A DNA stretch of 64,000 nt from Fischerella sp. JS2 (GCF_032393985.1 NZ_CP135918.1:6015724-6079723); one strand, 5' to 3'. Numbered from the stretch's first letter, positions 9,060 to 18,820 are shown. The notes: a model not told the origin generated them from the letters alone. Made by a program: numbers and translations.

Positions 9060-11060
9060 TTATTTATTGCCTTTCAGGAGTTTTGTAAACGCCACATGCT
9101 CTTGGGGATTGGCGACTACCAGTAGGCGATCGCCTGATGCAAGGGTGAATTCACCTGTGGGATAGCGGTAGAGTTTTTTGTTGCGTTCAATTGCCATCAC
9201 AGTGGCTCCAGTTAAACGGCGCGCGTTAGTTTGAGCCAGGCTCAGCCCCACTAAAGGAGAATCTGAATGTAGGGTATACCAGTGGCGTTGTAGTCCTGCG
9301 ATCGCCACATCCAGATCAGCTGCACCCCAGTACTCTGAACGTTCTGGCAAAATGTCCCGATACCGTCCACGACGATAACGATTCACAACTTGCTGCACTG
9401 CATAGGTAGAATCGCCCAACTTCAAAAGCATATGTGCGCCCATTTCCAGAGAAGCTTCAAACTCTGGTTGCACCACCTCTTGAGCGCCCAACTGGTAAAG
9501 CGAATCAATTTCTTCATTCACATGGGCACGGACGATAATATCCAGATCTGGTGCTAAACTCAAGGCACGCTTTAAAGTTAATCGAGTTGCCATCGGATCT
9601 GGTAGAGCGATCGCCATTGCTTTGGCTTGAGTAAGATTGGCTTTTTCCAACACCAACGTACTGGAAGCATCGCCAAAAAGATAGGGAATCCTTCGCTCCC
9701 GCAAGGTTTGAAGAGCTGCTTCATTATTATCAATAACAAGAATTTTATGTCCCTGAAAATATAGCATCCTCACGAGAGTTTGCCCCACCCGACCATATCC
9801 CACTACCACCACATGGTTGGCAAGTTCTTCCTCCAACCCAACTAAGCGAGGGGAATGGTTTAACTGCAAAAATGGACTCAGGGCGGGAAGCCGTTCCAAC
9901 CACTGAAGCAGATACGGCGTTGCCTTTAGCATAAAAGGCGCGAGCAATAATGTGATAGCTGTTGTTCCTACAGTCAATCCATAAAGTCTGGAGGAAAAAA
10001 GTCCTTGGGTTTGAGCAACACCTGCTAACACAAAGGAGAATTCCCCAATTTGGTTAATACCAATACCAACCGTAAGTGCCGTTTTTAAGGAATAGCCGAA
10101 CCCCCTGACAATCAATGCAACGATCGCTGCTTTACCGATCATAGTGATCGCTATTAACCCGATTAATATCCAGCCGTTTGCCAGCAGGAAACCAGGATCA
10201 ATCAATATTCCAATTGAAACAAAAAACAGAGTCGCAAACACATCTCGCATCGGCAGAACCCGATCAAGGGCATGATCAGCATACTCCACGTTGGAAATCA
10301 TTAGCCCTGCCACAAATGCACCCATAGCGATACCCAAACCGATGGCGTAGGTAAATAGAGCAATTCCCAAGCAAAGCACTAAAATTCCGAGCAGAAATAA
10401 CTCTTGAGATCCACTTTGAGCAATTAATCTAATTAGGAACGGAATAACCCATCTTCCGACTAAAATTGCTCCACTGAGAAAAAGTAGTACTTTGAGCAGT
10501 GCAGTCAATAAGGCAATACCAATAATATTGGTCGGTTGAGTTAACGCAGGCAAGACTGCTAACATCAATCCCAAGCCAAGGTCTTGGACAATCAGAATTG
10601 CCAGCATAACCTGCCCATGCACGGTTTGGACTTCATTCCGCTCAATTAAACTTTTGAGTACGACTGCTGTTGAGGACAGGGAAAGAACTGCACCCAGGAA
10701 AATCGCCTTTGGAACTGTCTCGACCCAACCTGTCAGATAGGCGAGTCCTCCTGCAAGTAGAATCGTGAGTATGATTTGCAGCGATCCACCACCAAGGGCA
10801 ATTACCCTTAAGCGCAATAAGTCTTTGAGAGAAAACTCAACACCCAAAGCAAACAATAATAAGGCTACCCCAACTTCGGATAGCACTTGAATATCCCCCT
10901 CAAGTGTAACAAGCTTTAACCCCGCAGGCCCGACAACTATACCTCCCAGCAAATATCCAAGTAACACGGGCTGATGCAAACGACTTACCAGATACCCTCC
11001 GCTCACCGCAACCCCCAACACTGTTACCATTTCGACAATCAGTGTTAACTCTCCAGCCAT
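9060..11060 (-). CDS. KefB/KefC-type cation:proton antiporter with TrkA-N and TrkA-C domains
   Basis: 666 residues. About 380 residues of multi-pass Na+/H+ exchanger domain (CPA2) come first. Then a Rossmann TrkA-N domain with VVVVGYGRVGQTL (about 414-426), the NAD-binding glycine motif, and a TrkA-C domain (about 580-660). Such proteins exchange K+ or Na+ for protons under control of nucleotides bound in the cytoplasmic domains. The start at 11060 has a GGAAGAGAG ribosome site. It is monocistronic, and substrate ion choice cannot be read from sequence. Confidence 0.93.
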   Translation of the reverse strand: MAGELTLIVEMVTVLGVAVSGGYLVSRLHQPVLLGYLLGGIVVGPAGLKLVTLEGDIQVLSEVGVALLLFALGVEFSLKDLLRLRVIALGGGSLQIILTILLAGGLAYLTGWVETVPKAIFLGAVLSLSSTAVVLKSLIERNEVQTVHGQVMLAILIVQDLGLGLMLAVLPALTQPTNIIGIALLTALLKVLLFLSGAILVGRWVIPFLIRLIAQSGSQELFLLGILVLCLGIALFTYAIGLGIAMGAFVAGLMISNVEYADHALDRVLPMRDVFATLFFVSIGILIDPGFLLANGWILIGLIAITMIGKAAIVALIVRGFGYSLKTALTVGIGINQIGEFSFVLAGVAQTQGLFSSRLYGLTVGTTAITLLLAPFMLKATPYLLQWLERLPALSPFLQLNHSPRLVGLEEELANHVVVVGYGRVGQTLVRMLYFQGHKILVIDNNEAALQTLRERRIPYLFGDASSTLVLEKANLTQAKAMAIALPDPMATRLTLKRALSLAPDLDIIVRAHVNEEIDSLYQLGAQEVVQPEFEASLEMGAHMLLKLGDSTYAVQQVVNRYRRGRYRDILPERSEYWGAADLDVAIAGLQRHWYTLHSDSPLVGLSLAQTNARRLTGATVMAIERNKKLYRYPTGEFTLASGDRLLVVANPQEHVAFTKLLKGNK

Positions 11061-11495
11061 TTACTCTCTTCCCTTCAATATTTTCTACAGGGTATCGTTT
11101 TTAAATCATGGCTAGCGAAGGTCAGACTATTTTGGATTTTAGATTTTGGATTTATCCGTGGGATCAATCTGCTTTCTTGTACCCTGGGAAGAATGATTGC
11201 TCACTGGCGATCGCTAATCATAATGGCTGTATAAGTTCGTAGTAAGGACTTTAGTCCTAAACCCCAAAGTACTTGAATCGCTCGCTACGAACTCCTCAAA
11301 ACTAAGGCGATGAACCACTAAGTTTTATTGTTTTAGCGTCAGTATTACTTCTATTAAGTTGGTTTGTCTGCTTGTCAGCAGGTACAGCGATTACCTATAA
11401 AATAATATAGTTAATAATATAGTTCTTAGTTGGCTTTTTTACGTCAATTGATTTAATAAATGTATTCATATAGTTATCAAAGGGAGCATTTAGGT
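11061..11495. other. Intergenic region with a nested palindrome
   Basis: About 435 bp between the divergent antiporter and XRE genes. Apart from the palindrome at 11234-11293 there is AT-rich sequence near 11395-11460 that probably holds the XRE promoter. No gene seen. Confidence 0.5.
11234..11293. repeat. Nested inverted repeat, REP/MITE-like
   Basis: The outer arms AGTTCGTAG and CTACGAACT (9 bp) lie at the ends. An inner perfect palindrome AGGACTTTAGTCCT (11245-11258) sits inside. This hairpin-in-hairpin arrangement is typical of small mobile palindromes in cyanobacterial intergenic DNA. Confidence 0.65.
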
Positions 11496-11804
11496 ATGGA
11501 TATGCAAGTCCTGAGAGAACGCGCGGGGCTTAGCCGTGCAGAGGTTGCCTTCAGGCTTGCAATCAGTGAAACTAGCGTTCGCAACTGGGAAGCAGGGCGT
11601 ACAGAACCCACAATGACGCCTAAAAAATACTTAGAAGCGTTGCGACTATTCAAATGCACACCAGAAGAATTAGCAGCAGCAAGCGAAAAATCTATCAACC
11701 AGCGACATAAACGCAAACCAGGAAGACCAAGGAGATTTCCTAACAATCAATTAAATCAGGTAACTCCTATGCCTGATGCACCTGCTGCTGAAATACGGTT
11801 ATAG
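11496..11804 (+). CDS. Small XRE-type helix-turn-helix protein
   Basis: 102 residues from the ATG at 11496, chosen because AAAGGGAG lies 10 bases upstream; an in-frame ATG at 11460 would add 12 residues. Residues 3-58 form a Cro/CI-type HTH (LRERAGLSRAEVAFRL, then ISETSVRNWEAGRTEP). A basic tail (KRKPGRPRR) resembling an AT-hook follows. It is a likely DNA-binding regulator; the target is unknown and no partner gene lies beside it. Confidence 0.85.
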   Translation: MDMQVLRERAGLSRAEVAFRLAISETSVRNWEAGRTEPTMTPKKYLEALRLFKCTPEELAAASEKSINQRHKRKPGRPRRFPNNQLNQVTPMPDAPAAEIRL

Positions 11805-12036
11805 CTTACGATGATCATAGATATTAATATCTCAAGATTTATGGGAAAATAATGTAATTAACTGATAAAATTTATACTCCATAGTTATATCTAGTTCGGC
11901 TAATTACTTACGATATTATGCTTCGTTTTTGGGCATTGGGCACTGGGCATGGGAAAATCATCAGTATCTTAATTACCGATTATCCTTACGGGTACTCTTC
12001 CTTGAACTTGAAGCCGAGAAAGCGGGCGTCTACGCC

Positions 12037-12113
12037 AGTCGCTCATGGGGGACTCACCGGTTCCCTGGTGGGGATTGGGGAGGAACCTCCTGCGTAAGAG
12101 TCGCTGGCTCACC
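12037..12113. repeat. Dispersed repeat AGTCGCTCATGGGGGA...TCGCTGGCTCACC
   Basis: Begins AGTCGCTCATGGGG and ends GTCGCTGGCTCACC. A shorter related copy is at 35352-35397. The two ends share TCGCT and pair loosely with the central GGGG/CCCC blocks. Confidence 0.6.
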
Positions 12114-12234
12114 AATTACCCCAATTATCCATTACTAATTACTAGCCCACGCGACATTACAAGTATTCAAGCGGACAGGATATAACAGGGTGTTGTAGAC
12201 GTCTTTTGTCAGGTTGTCCCAGAATTAAATCATT

Positions 12235-12292
12235 TATCAGAGATCAGTAAACAGTTATCCAGCTTGTTTACTGATAACTGATAACTGTTAAA
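12235..12292. repeat. AGTTATCAG-family palindromic repeat
   Basis: AGTAAACA and TGTTTACT arms flank GTTATCCAGCT, followed by two TGATAACTG units. The same family recurs at about 17035, 17970, 19950 and 46617. Confidence 0.65.
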
Positions 12293-12534
12293 GCTGGTAC
12301 ACAAAACTTTGTGTTGAGCTAAGTATTAGCAATAGACTTACAATATCGCTGTGGCAGCAATTTACCATGTTGCATAGCAATTTGTATGTCACTCCAAGAG
12401 CATTAGTTTGAGATATACCTGAAGTTAGCCAAGAAATTGATGTGTTTACACATATTTGAGAACAGCAGCATCGCTGACCGTATTTACAGCAGAAGCACGA
12501 TAAGATTCTAGAACAATAATGCATAAGAGGTCGA

Positions 12535-13518
12535 ATGGCAGAAACACTACTCTTCAACGCCTTACGGGAAGCTATTGATGAAGAAATGGCGCGTGACTCC
12601 ACGGTATTTGTACTTGGTGAAGACGTAGGACATTACGGTGGTTCCTACAAAGTGACAAAGGATTTGTATCAAAAATACGGTGAACTGCGAGTTTTAGATA
12701 CCCCGATCGCCGAAAACAGCTTCACCGGCTTAGCAGTAGGATCAGCAATGACCGGGTTAAGACCGATTATCGAAGGCATGAATATGGGTTTTTTGCTCCT
12801 TGCCTTTAACCAAATCGCCAACAATGCCGGAATGCTACGCTATACCTCCGGCGGAAACTTTAAAATTCCGATGGTAATTCGTGGCCCTGGGGGTGTAGGG
12901 CGTCAACTTGGTGCTGAACATTCTCAACGTTTAGAAGCTTACTTTCAGGCTGTACCTGGCTTAAAGATTGTTGCCTGTTCCACACCTTACAATGCCAAAG
13001 GGTTGCTGAAATCTGCTATTCGCGATGACAACCCAGTCCTATTTTTTGAACACGTCCTGCTTTACAACTTAAAAGAAAACCTACCAGAAGAAGAATACCT
13101 ATTACCCCTAGATAAAGCAGAAATTGTGCGTCGTGGTCAAGACGTGACAATCCTCACTTATTCACGGATGCGTCATCATGTCACACAAGCTTTGAAAAGT
13201 TTGGAAAAAAAAGGTTATGACCCAGAAGTCATTGATTTAATATCTCTTAAACCCTTAGACATGGAAACGATTGGGGCGTCCATACGCAAAACTCATCGAG
13301 TCATTATCGTCGAAGAATGTATGAGAACAGGAGGTATTGCCGCAGAATTAATTGCCTCAATTAACGAGCGCTTTTTTGATGAATTAGATGCACCTGTACT
13401 ACGGCTTTCTTCCCAAGATATTCCTACACCTTACAACGGAATGTTGGAGAGATTGACAATTGTTCAACCGGAACAAATTGTCGAAGCTGTAGAAAAAATG
13501 ATGGCTTTGCGAGTCTAG
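12535..13518 (+). CDS. pdhB: Pyruvate dehydrogenase E1 component, beta subunit
   Basis: 327 residues, the length of plastid/cyanobacterial E1-beta. With the alpha subunit (not in this window) it decarboxylates pyruvate and passes the acetyl group to E2 lipoate. It has the pyrimidine-binding transketolase domain ([26 protein letters not shown]) and the C-terminal domain starting near [16 protein letters not shown] precedes the ATG. It is not in an operon with E1-alpha or E2, as is usual in cyanobacteria. Confidence 0.95.
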   Translation: MAETLLFNALREAIDEEMARDSTVFVLGEDVGHYGGSYKVTKDLYQKYGELRVLDTPIAENSFTGLAVGSAMTGLRPIIEGMNMGFLLLAFNQIANNAGMLRYTSGGNFKIPMVIRGPGGVGRQLGAEHSQRLEAYFQAVPGLKIVACSTPYNAKGLLKSAIRDDNPVLFFEHVLLYNLKENLPEEEYLLPLDKAEIVRRGQDVTILTYSRMRHHVTQALKSLEKKGYDPEVIDLISLKPLDMETIGASIRKTHRVIIVEECMRTGGIAAELIASINERFFDELDAPVLRLSSQDIPTPYNGMLERLTIVQPEQIVEAVEKMMALRV

Positions 13519-13526
13519 AACAACTT

Positions 13527-13573
13527 GTTGGTTGTTGGTAGTTCATAGTTGTTGGGAACAATCAACAACCAAC
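13527..13573. repeat. 11-bp inverted repeat after pdhB
   Basis: GTTGGTTGTTG (13527-13537) and CAACAACCAAC (13563-13573) could form a hairpin shortly after the pdhB stop. Without a T tract it is only a possible terminator. Confidence 0.45.
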
Positions 13574-13647
13574 ATTTAAAAACTTAACTCTTCACTCATA
13601 ACTGATCAAAGAGCGCTATTATAGCGTTTGTCGAAGCGAGTGATGGT

Positions 13648-15060
13648 ATGCAAAGACAGCGATCGCTATTAGCCCTAATTTTAGTGATGGTAATTGCCGC
13701 CATTGCGGTAATTGCCACAATTTCTATACCGCTAGGACTGGACTTGCGGGGAGGTTCACAACTGACAATTCAGGTGAAGCCAACGCCAGAAATTCCACGA
13801 ATTACTGAACGAGAATTAGAAGCTGTCAAAAGTGTCGTGGAAGGCCGTGTAAATGGTCTTGGTGTCTCTGAACCTGTAATTCAAACAGTTGGAGAAGACA
13901 AGATTTTAGTGCAGCTACCCGGAGTGAACGATCCAGAGGAAGCAGAAAGAGTACTAGGCGGTACAGCACAGTTAGAATTTCGCCAACAAAAACCAAATAC
14001 AGAAACTCAGTTGTTTGCTTTACGAACTTCCCAACAAGAACTTAAACTACAACAGCAACAATTAAAAAACTCTAACGATACCGCAGCGATCGCCAAAAAT
14101 AGAGAAGCGCTGCAAAATAATAGCAAAGCGATCGCTGAACTATTTGAAAGTACCAACCCGCCACTCACTGGTCAATACCTCAAAGATGCCCGTGGCGAAC
14201 CAACCTCAGGTAATAATTGGGAAGTTGCCATTCGCTTTGATCAAAAAGGTGGCGAACTTTTTGCCCAACTTACCAAAAATCTCGCTGGTACAGGTCGCAG
14301 TATTGGGATTTTTCTGGATAATGAACTGATTAGTTCTCCCGTAGTCGGACCGGAATTTGCAGCCACAGGTATTACTGGCGGTGGTGCTGTTATTACTGGT
14401 AACTTTACACCCCAACAAGCAAACGAATTAGGTGTACAACTCAAGGGTGGTTCTTTACCAGTACCAGTAGAAATTGGTGAGATTCGTACAGTAGGCGCAA
14501 CTCTAGGTAAAGATAGTATCCAAAGCAGCATCTGGGCAGGTGTTGGTGGTCTGATCTTAGTTCTCATATTTATGGTGATTTACTACAGACTACCAGGAGT
14601 AATTGCTGACATAGCACTAGTAATTTACGCACTCTTGACTTGGGCTAGTTTTGCTTTGTTAGGGGTTACACTCACCCTACCGGGAATTGCAGGTTTTATC
14701 CTCAGTATTGGTATGGCAGTTGATGCCAACGTACTTATATTTGAGCGTACACGGGAAGAATTGCGAGCAGGCAAAACTTTATATCGTTCAGTAGAATCAG
14801 GCTTTTACCGCGCCTTTTCTAGTATTTTGGACAGTAACGTCACTACCTGGATTGCATGTGCTGCCCTATTTTGGTTGGGATCTGGTTTAGTTAAAGGGTT
14901 TGCCCTCACCCTTGCTTTAGGTGTAGCGGTAAGTATGTTCACAGCCATTACCTGTAGTCGGACGTTCATGTTCTTGGCAATTTCTATTCCTTCCTTAAAG
15001 AAACCAGAACTATACTGTCCTGGTGTGTCAGCCTCAAACAAGACGGAGGTGGCGCGATGA
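13648..15060 (+). CDS. secD: Protein translocase subunit SecD
   Basis: 470 residues. It has an N-terminal membrane anchor (about 7-27), the LGLDLRGG motif that marks SecD, a large periplasmic/lumenal domain, and five C-terminal helices with the [17 protein letters not shown] motif. With SecF it uses the proton gradient to help SecYEG/SecA export proteins into periplasm or thylakoid lumen. It overlaps the secF start by 4 bp (ATGA), so translation is probably coupled. Confidence 0.97.
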   Translation: MQRQRSLLALILVMVIAAIAVIATISIPLGLDLRGGSQLTIQVKPTPEIPRITERELEAVKSVVEGRVNGLGVSEPVIQTVGEDKILVQLPGVNDPEEAERVLGGTAQLEFRQQKPNTETQLFALRTSQQELKLQQQQLKNSNDTAAIAKNREALQNNSKAIAELFESTNPPLTGQYLKDARGEPTSGNNWEVAIRFDQKGGELFAQLTKNLAGTGRSIGIFLDNELISSPVVGPEFAATGITGGGAVITGNFTPQQANELGVQLKGGSLPVPVEIGEIRTVGATLGKDSIQSSIWAGVGGLILVLIFMVIYYRLPGVIADIALVIYALLTWASFALLGVTLTLPGIAGFILSIGMAVDANVLIFERTREELRAGKTLYRSVESGFYRAFSSILDSNVTTWIACAALFWLGSGLVKGFALTLALGVAVSMFTAITCSRTFMFLAISIPSLKKPELYCPGVSASNKTEVAR

Positions 15061-16025
15061 AACTGAGTATTAACAAATCGCGATCGCTATGGTGGGGTAT
15101 ATCCTCGATCATTATTCTTGCTGGAATCATCTCAATGGTGATTTCCTGGCAACAAATAGGCGCACCTCTGCGCCCTAGTCTAGATTTTGTTGGTGGTACA
15201 CGTTTGCAGTTTGAACGGGATTGTACAAACCCAGATAACTGTAATAAAGCCATTGATATCAACGAAGTTCGGGAAGTAGCTAACGCCCAAGGACTTGGTG
15301 ACAGCAGTATCCAGATTATCGCCGACAAGGATACAGGCAAAGACAACGGTGTATTAATCCGCACAAAAACCCTGGATGTAGAGCAACGTACCAAGTTACA
15401 AAACGCCCTCAGTGAAAAAATTGGCACTTTTGACCCGCAAAAAACCCAAATAGATACTGTTGGACCGACAATTGGACGAGAACTATTTAGGACTGGTGTA
15501 ATTGCGCTTGTAGTCTCTTTTATTGGTATTATTGTTTACTTAAGTTTTCGGTTTCAGTTGGACTACGCTGTCTTCGCGATCATTGCTCTATTCCACGATA
15601 TCTTGATAACAGCAGGGATTTTCTCGATTCTTGGCTTAGTAGCAGGTATAGAGGTAGATAGTCTATTTATTGTCGCCTTATTGACAATTACAGGCTTCTC
15701 TGTAAATGACACCGTGGTAATTTATGACCGGATTCGGGAGACACTGAAAATCAACCCTAATCATCCGATCGCTGAGATTGTCGATGATGCAGTCAACCAA
15801 ACTCTCACACGTTCCATCAACACAACCTTAACAACCCTACTAACATTATTTGCGATCTTCCTATTTGGTGGAGCAACCCTGAAGAACTTTTCCCTCGCCT
15901 TAATTATTGGTTTTACGATGGGTGCTTATTCCAGTATTTTTATAGCTAGTACTCTGTTAGCTTTATGGCGAGAACGCAAAGGCCAACCTGTTGTTTCCTC
16001 AACTTCAGAATCCATGAATAGTTAG
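15057..16025 (+). CDS. secF: Protein translocase subunit SecF
   Basis: 322 residues. The SecF signature [10 protein letters not shown] follows the first helix; later helices include the conserved [17 protein letters not shown] segment. Its ATG overlaps the secD stop, the standard secDF arrangement. It is followed by GTTGGTTGTT-type repeats and a small membrane-protein gene 97 bp away. Confidence 0.97.
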   Translation: MKLSINKSRSLWWGISSIIILAGIISMVISWQQIGAPLRPSLDFVGGTRLQFERDCTNPDNCNKAIDINEVREVANAQGLGDSSIQIIADKDTGKDNGVLIRTKTLDVEQRTKLQNALSEKIGTFDPQKTQIDTVGPTIGRELFRTGVIALVVSFIGIIVYLSFRFQLDYAVFAIIALFHDILITAGIFSILGLVAGIEVDSLFIVALLTITGFSVNDTVVIYDRIRETLKINPNHPIAEIVDDAVNQTLTRSINTTLTTLLTLFAIFLFGGATLKNFSLALIIGFTMGAYSSIFIASTLLALWRERKGQPVVSSTSESMNS

Positions 16026-16072
16026 TTGTTGGTTGTTGGTTGTTAGTAGTTAGTGGTTAGTAGTTACTTGTT
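16021..16072. repeat. STRR-like TTGTTGG / TTAGTGG repeats after secF
   Basis: Several degenerate heptamers (TTGTTGG, TTGTTAG, TAGTTAG, TGGTTAG) directly follow the secF stop codon. It belongs to the same repeat class as 984-1092, 3420-3531 and 28369-28465. Confidence 0.7.
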
Positions 16073-16122
16073 CTTTAAACTACTTATTCCCCATCTCCCC
16101 ACACTCCCCACCTCCCTCGCCT

Positions 16123-16524
16123 ATGGATGAACCGGAAACTTTATATCCCAGTGATAATCCTGATATGAAATTTGTAAAACAAGTACAAAAGTTACATCGA
16201 CTCACAGTATATGGAAGATGGCTATTTGTTGGTTTTCTCTGGCTGACTATTGCGCCTTGGTGCTTGTGGGGTCTACGTGAAGAGATTGCTTTGTGGAGAC
16301 AATATTTTACTTGGGTAGCTGTCAGATACGGGCTTTATTTCCATCCATTTGCTACCCTTGGTTTAGCTTTCTGCATTGGCATGACGGTTGCTGTTTTGGT
16401 TTGGCAAAGTCGCAATATCCTATTTGGACTACCGCAGCAAGACAAGGAACGTCTCGAAAAACAGGTATTTCGGATACGTCAACAAGGGCCAAGCCATCCC
16501 CTGTGGAAGTGGATTTGTCAGTAA
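16123..16524 (+). CDS. Conserved small membrane protein, function unknown
   Basis: 133 residues with two hydrophobic segments (about 34-52 and 73-93) and charged, soluble ends. No known motif. Same strand as secDF, 97 bp downstream, with repeats between, so co-transcription is uncertain. Orientation and size resemble cyanobacteria-specific hypothetical proteins. Confidence 0.7.
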   Translation: MDEPETLYPSDNPDMKFVKQVQKLHRLTVYGRWLFVGFLWLTIAPWCLWGLREEIALWRQYFTWVAVRYGLYFHPFATLGLAFCIGMTVAVLVWQSRNILFGLPQQDKERLEKQVFRIRQQGPSHPLWKWICQ

Positions 16525-16623
16525 ATCTTGAATTATTTATTAAAAAAATAGTTGCGATCAAACCATAAAGGCTGTATCTTTTGCACAGCGAAACTCAGCA
16601 AAGGTACTGCCTAAATTGGTGCG

Positions 16624-17085
16624 ATGATGAATTATTCTCAAATTCAATTTAGCGATCGCAAATCAAAAATAGACCTTTACCAACTCCAGCAACTGTTAAA
16701 TATTTCAGCTTTCTGGGCAAAAGGACGGAGTATCGAAGATTTAGGAGTAGCCATTGCCAACAGTGACCCTGTGGTTAGCATTTGGAATGGGCAACAACTA
16801 ATTGGTTTTGCTAGGGCAACTTCCGACTGTATTTATCGTGCCACAATTTGGGACGTTGTTATTCATCCAGACTATCGTGGTAACGGACTGGGTAGTAAAT
16901 TAGTGGAAACAGTTCTGAGTCATCCTCGCCTTCAACGGGTAGAACGTGTCTACTTGATGACTACTAGCCAGCAGCAGTTCTATGAAAAAATTGGCTTTCA
17001 AAAAAATTCCACCACTACAATGGTGCTTTACAGTGATCAGTTATCAGTGATCACTGAGCAGAATTGTTTGATCACTGATTACTGA
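16624..17085 (+). CDS. GNAT family N-acetyltransferase
   Basis: 153 residues. The acetyl-CoA motif A is HPDYRGNGLGSKLV (about 81-94), preceded by [10 protein letters not shown] and ATIWDVVI. A paralogue sits at 22332, sharing [16 protein letters not shown] and HPD..G.GLG. The substrate is unknown. The last 17 or so residues (from SDQLSVITEQ) are translated from an AGTTATCAG-type intergenic repeat, so the repeat has replaced the natural C-terminus. ATG codons at 16624 and 16627 are both possible starts. Confidence 0.88.
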   Translation: MMNYSQIQFSDRKSKIDLYQLQQLLNISAFWAKGRSIEDLGVAIANSDPVVSIWNGQQLIGFARATSDCIYRATIWDVVIHPDYRGNGLGSKLVETVLSHPRLQRVERVYLMTTSQQQFYEKIGFQKNSTTTMVLYSDQLSVITEQNCLITDY

Positions 17086-17097
17086 TCGCTATTAACT
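17035..17097. repeat. AGTTATCAG/GATCACTGA repeat entering a coding end
   Basis: CAGTGATCAGTTATCAGTGATCACTGA-type sequence, partly self-complementary (ATCAGTGATCACTGAT). It covers the end of the acetyltransferase gene and reaches the 3' end of the neighbouring gene on the other strand. Confidence 0.65.
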
Positions 17098-17988
17098 GAT
17101 AGATTGAGGGATAGTGACTTGCAACCGAGTCATGTCTTCAGTCTGCTGTGTTGTTAGAGGAACAATTTCTAATTTGCCCCCCATCACTTCTAGTAGAGTT
17201 TGATTAAACAAGAACTTCATTCCTGGGTCAAAAGTAATATTATCTTCCTCAGTTTCAGCAAGTTTATTGGTAGATGAAATTAAATCTATTGGTTCGGACT
17301 GTAAAACATTTTGTTTAGGCACATCCAGCCAAACATAAACGAATTTATCTTTAGGTGAGGCTTGGGTAGATATATAAATACCGCCTTCCTCCATCTGAGC
17401 GATCGCAGTTTCGATTAAACTGATTAATACTTGTTTTAACCAACGAGAATCTACTACCACTTTCAATTCTGATTCTGGCAGTAAGACTTTGAAGGGGAAA
17501 TTGCGATTTTCTGCCAGCATATAAGTTAAATCATAAACTTCCTGCAACAAATCTTTGAGTGATCGCGGTTGCAAGTCTAGTTTATTTGTACCATGTTCTA
17601 ATCTAGCAACAGCAAGAATTTCATCAATTAATTTCAGTAGCTTGAGTGTCCGGTCATGAGCTTGTTTGATAAATTCTCGTTCTTCTTCTGGGTTTTCACA
17701 CAAATTTGCCAAAATTAGCTGTTGTAAACCAATTAAACCATTAATTGGCGATCGCAATACGTGAGTAGTTCGTGCCAAATACCCAGCTTTAAACTGGCTC
17801 ATTTCGCGTGCCATTTCATATGCCAATTGTGTTTGTTTGATCTGTTGCTGGAGTTTCACCACATCCTGTTGTTCTGTTGGTAGTACTGGGGATGAACTAG
17901 ATGGCCTATTTTTATGTGCCAATAATCCACTAAAACCCAATCCTAATAATAGTCCTGCTCCTAGATATACCCAGTTACTCCAATCCAT
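17092..17988 (-). CDS. Membrane-anchored histidine-kinase-like protein with degenerate ATPase domain
   Basis: 298 residues from the ATG at 17988; an apparent extension to 18066 is translated repeat DNA. A membrane helix (about 6-24) and short coiled coil lead into a HisKA-like dimerisation helix with RTTHVLRSPINGLIG (His76 as candidate phosphoacceptor). The following region resembles HATPase_c, but the N-box Asn is Glu (SLIETAI) and the glycine-rich G1/G2 boxes are missing. It probably cannot bind ATP normally. It may act as a phosphotransfer or scaffold protein. No response regulator is adjacent. Confidence 0.75.
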   Translation of the reverse strand: MDWSNWVYLGAGLLLGLGFSGLLAHKNRPSSSSPVLPTEQQDVVKLQQQIKQTQLAYEMAREMSQFKAGYLARTTHVLRSPINGLIGLQQLILANLCENPEEEREFIKQAHDRTLKLLKLIDEILAVARLEHGTNKLDLQPRSLKDLLQEVYDLTYMLAENRNFPFKVLLPESELKVVVDSRWLKQVLISLIETAIAQMEEGGIYISTQASPKDKFVYVWLDVPKQNVLQSEPIDLISSTNKLAETEEDNITFDPGMKFLFNQTLLEVMGGKLEIVPLTTQQTEDMTRLQVTIPQSIS

Positions 17989-18078
17989 ACATTTGGCAAA
18001 TATAAATATTATCAGTGAACAGTTATCAGTTATTAGTAAACAAGCTTGATAACTGTTCACTGACAACTGATAACTGAT
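17989..18078. repeat. AGTTATCAG-family inverted repeat
   Basis: GTGAACAGTTATCA and TGATAACTGTTCAC form 14-bp arms separated by GTTATTAGTAAACAAGCT, followed by further GATAACTGAT units. It fills the gap between the kinase-like gene and tsaC. Confidence 0.75.
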
Positions 18079-18666
18079 TTAATTTAGCTTAACTCCTCCT
18101 TGCCGTAAAATCTGCCAATTCATCCCAGTCCATTTGGCAACGGTAGAGGGTATTCCATTTGTCGGTATTTTACTTTCGTACTCTGTGCTAGCCAATACCA
18201 GAACTTCGGGGAACTGAGCTGTTATTTCTGCCATTGTTTGTAAAGGTGGTTGACCTGACAAATTGGCACTAGTGGTAGCAAGGGGCCCTGTTTGCGCTAA
18301 TATCTTTTGAGCGATCGCACAATCAGGAACACGGATACCAATGGTCGTTGGATCTATAGGATTCATCGCTATTGGCACTCGTGCAGAAGCTGGTAAAACT
18401 AAAGTCAACGCCCCTGGCCAATATTTCTGAGCAACTTCTTGCCAAATTTGATACTCTTGTTTACTACCCTTAACAAAAGCCCAGAGTGCTTCTGGATTAG
18501 CTGCCATTAAAATTAATGGTTTATCTTGAGTGCGTTGTTTAGCTTGAAAAATCAAGGTTGCCTGCTCTGGTAAACTTGCCAAAGCTGGAACAGTGTCTGT
18601 GGGAAAACTGATTAATTTACCTGCCCGTGCGCCAGCTACGAGCGTATCAAAGGATACTTGTGCCAT
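18079..18666 (-). CDS. tsaC: Threonylcarbamoyl-AMP synthase (Sua5/YrdC/YciO family)
   Basis: 195 residues from the ATG at 18666; the longer frame to 18762 starts in ACACAGATG repeat DNA. It is the short form without the Sua5 C-terminal domain. FPTDTVPALA and AKQRTQDKPL carry the conserved Thr, Lys and Arg residues of the YrdC fold. It makes threonylcarbamoyl-AMP, which TsaD (25189-26232 here) transfers to A37 of tRNAs reading ANN codons. A YciO-type paralogue is the alternative. Confidence 0.88.
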   Translation of the reverse strand: MAQVSFDTLVAGARAGKLISFPTDTVPALASLPEQATLIFQAKQRTQDKPLILMAANPEALWAFVKGSKQEYQIWQEVAQKYWPGALTLVLPASARVPIAMNPIDPTTIGIRVPDCAIAQKILAQTGPLATTSANLSGQPPLQTMAEITAQFPEVLVLASTEYESKIPTNGIPSTVAKWTGMNWQILRQGGVKLN

Positions 18667-18714
18667 TTTAAAATTATGAATTATAAATGCAATTGCCCAA
18701 TTAATTTTGATTGA

Positions 18715-18772
18715 CGAACACAGATGCACACCGATGAACACAGATAAATTATCGGTGTGCATCTGTGTTTGA
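18715..18772. repeat. ACACAGATG dispersed hairpin repeat
   Basis: ACACAGATGCACACCGATGA on the left pairs with TCGGTGTGCATCTGTGT on the right. Relatives occur at 48379, 58939 and 59825. Confidence 0.75.
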
Positions 18773-18820
18773 TGTTAAAAACATGATTTTGCCATAGTTT
18801 TAATTCACATTAGGCGTGAA

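Larger units (their letters stand above)
11805..12534. other. Repeat-rich intergenic region upstream of pdhB
   Basis: 730 bp. It contains a GGGCATTGGGCACTGGGCAT-type low-complexity stretch (about 11929-11950), the GTCGCTCATGGGGGA element (12037-12113) and a TCAGTAAACAGTTATC palindrome (12235-12292). The small frame at 11929-12138 is repeat-derived. The pdhB promoter should lie in the right part. Confidence 0.5.

Noticed and set aside
11929-12138. 69-codon ORF upstream of pdhB
   Set aside because: Translates GGGCATTGG-type and GTCGCTCATGGGG repeats; no coding signal.
17989-18066. N-terminal extension of the kinase-like protein
   Set aside because: Translated from AGTTATCAG repeat DNA.
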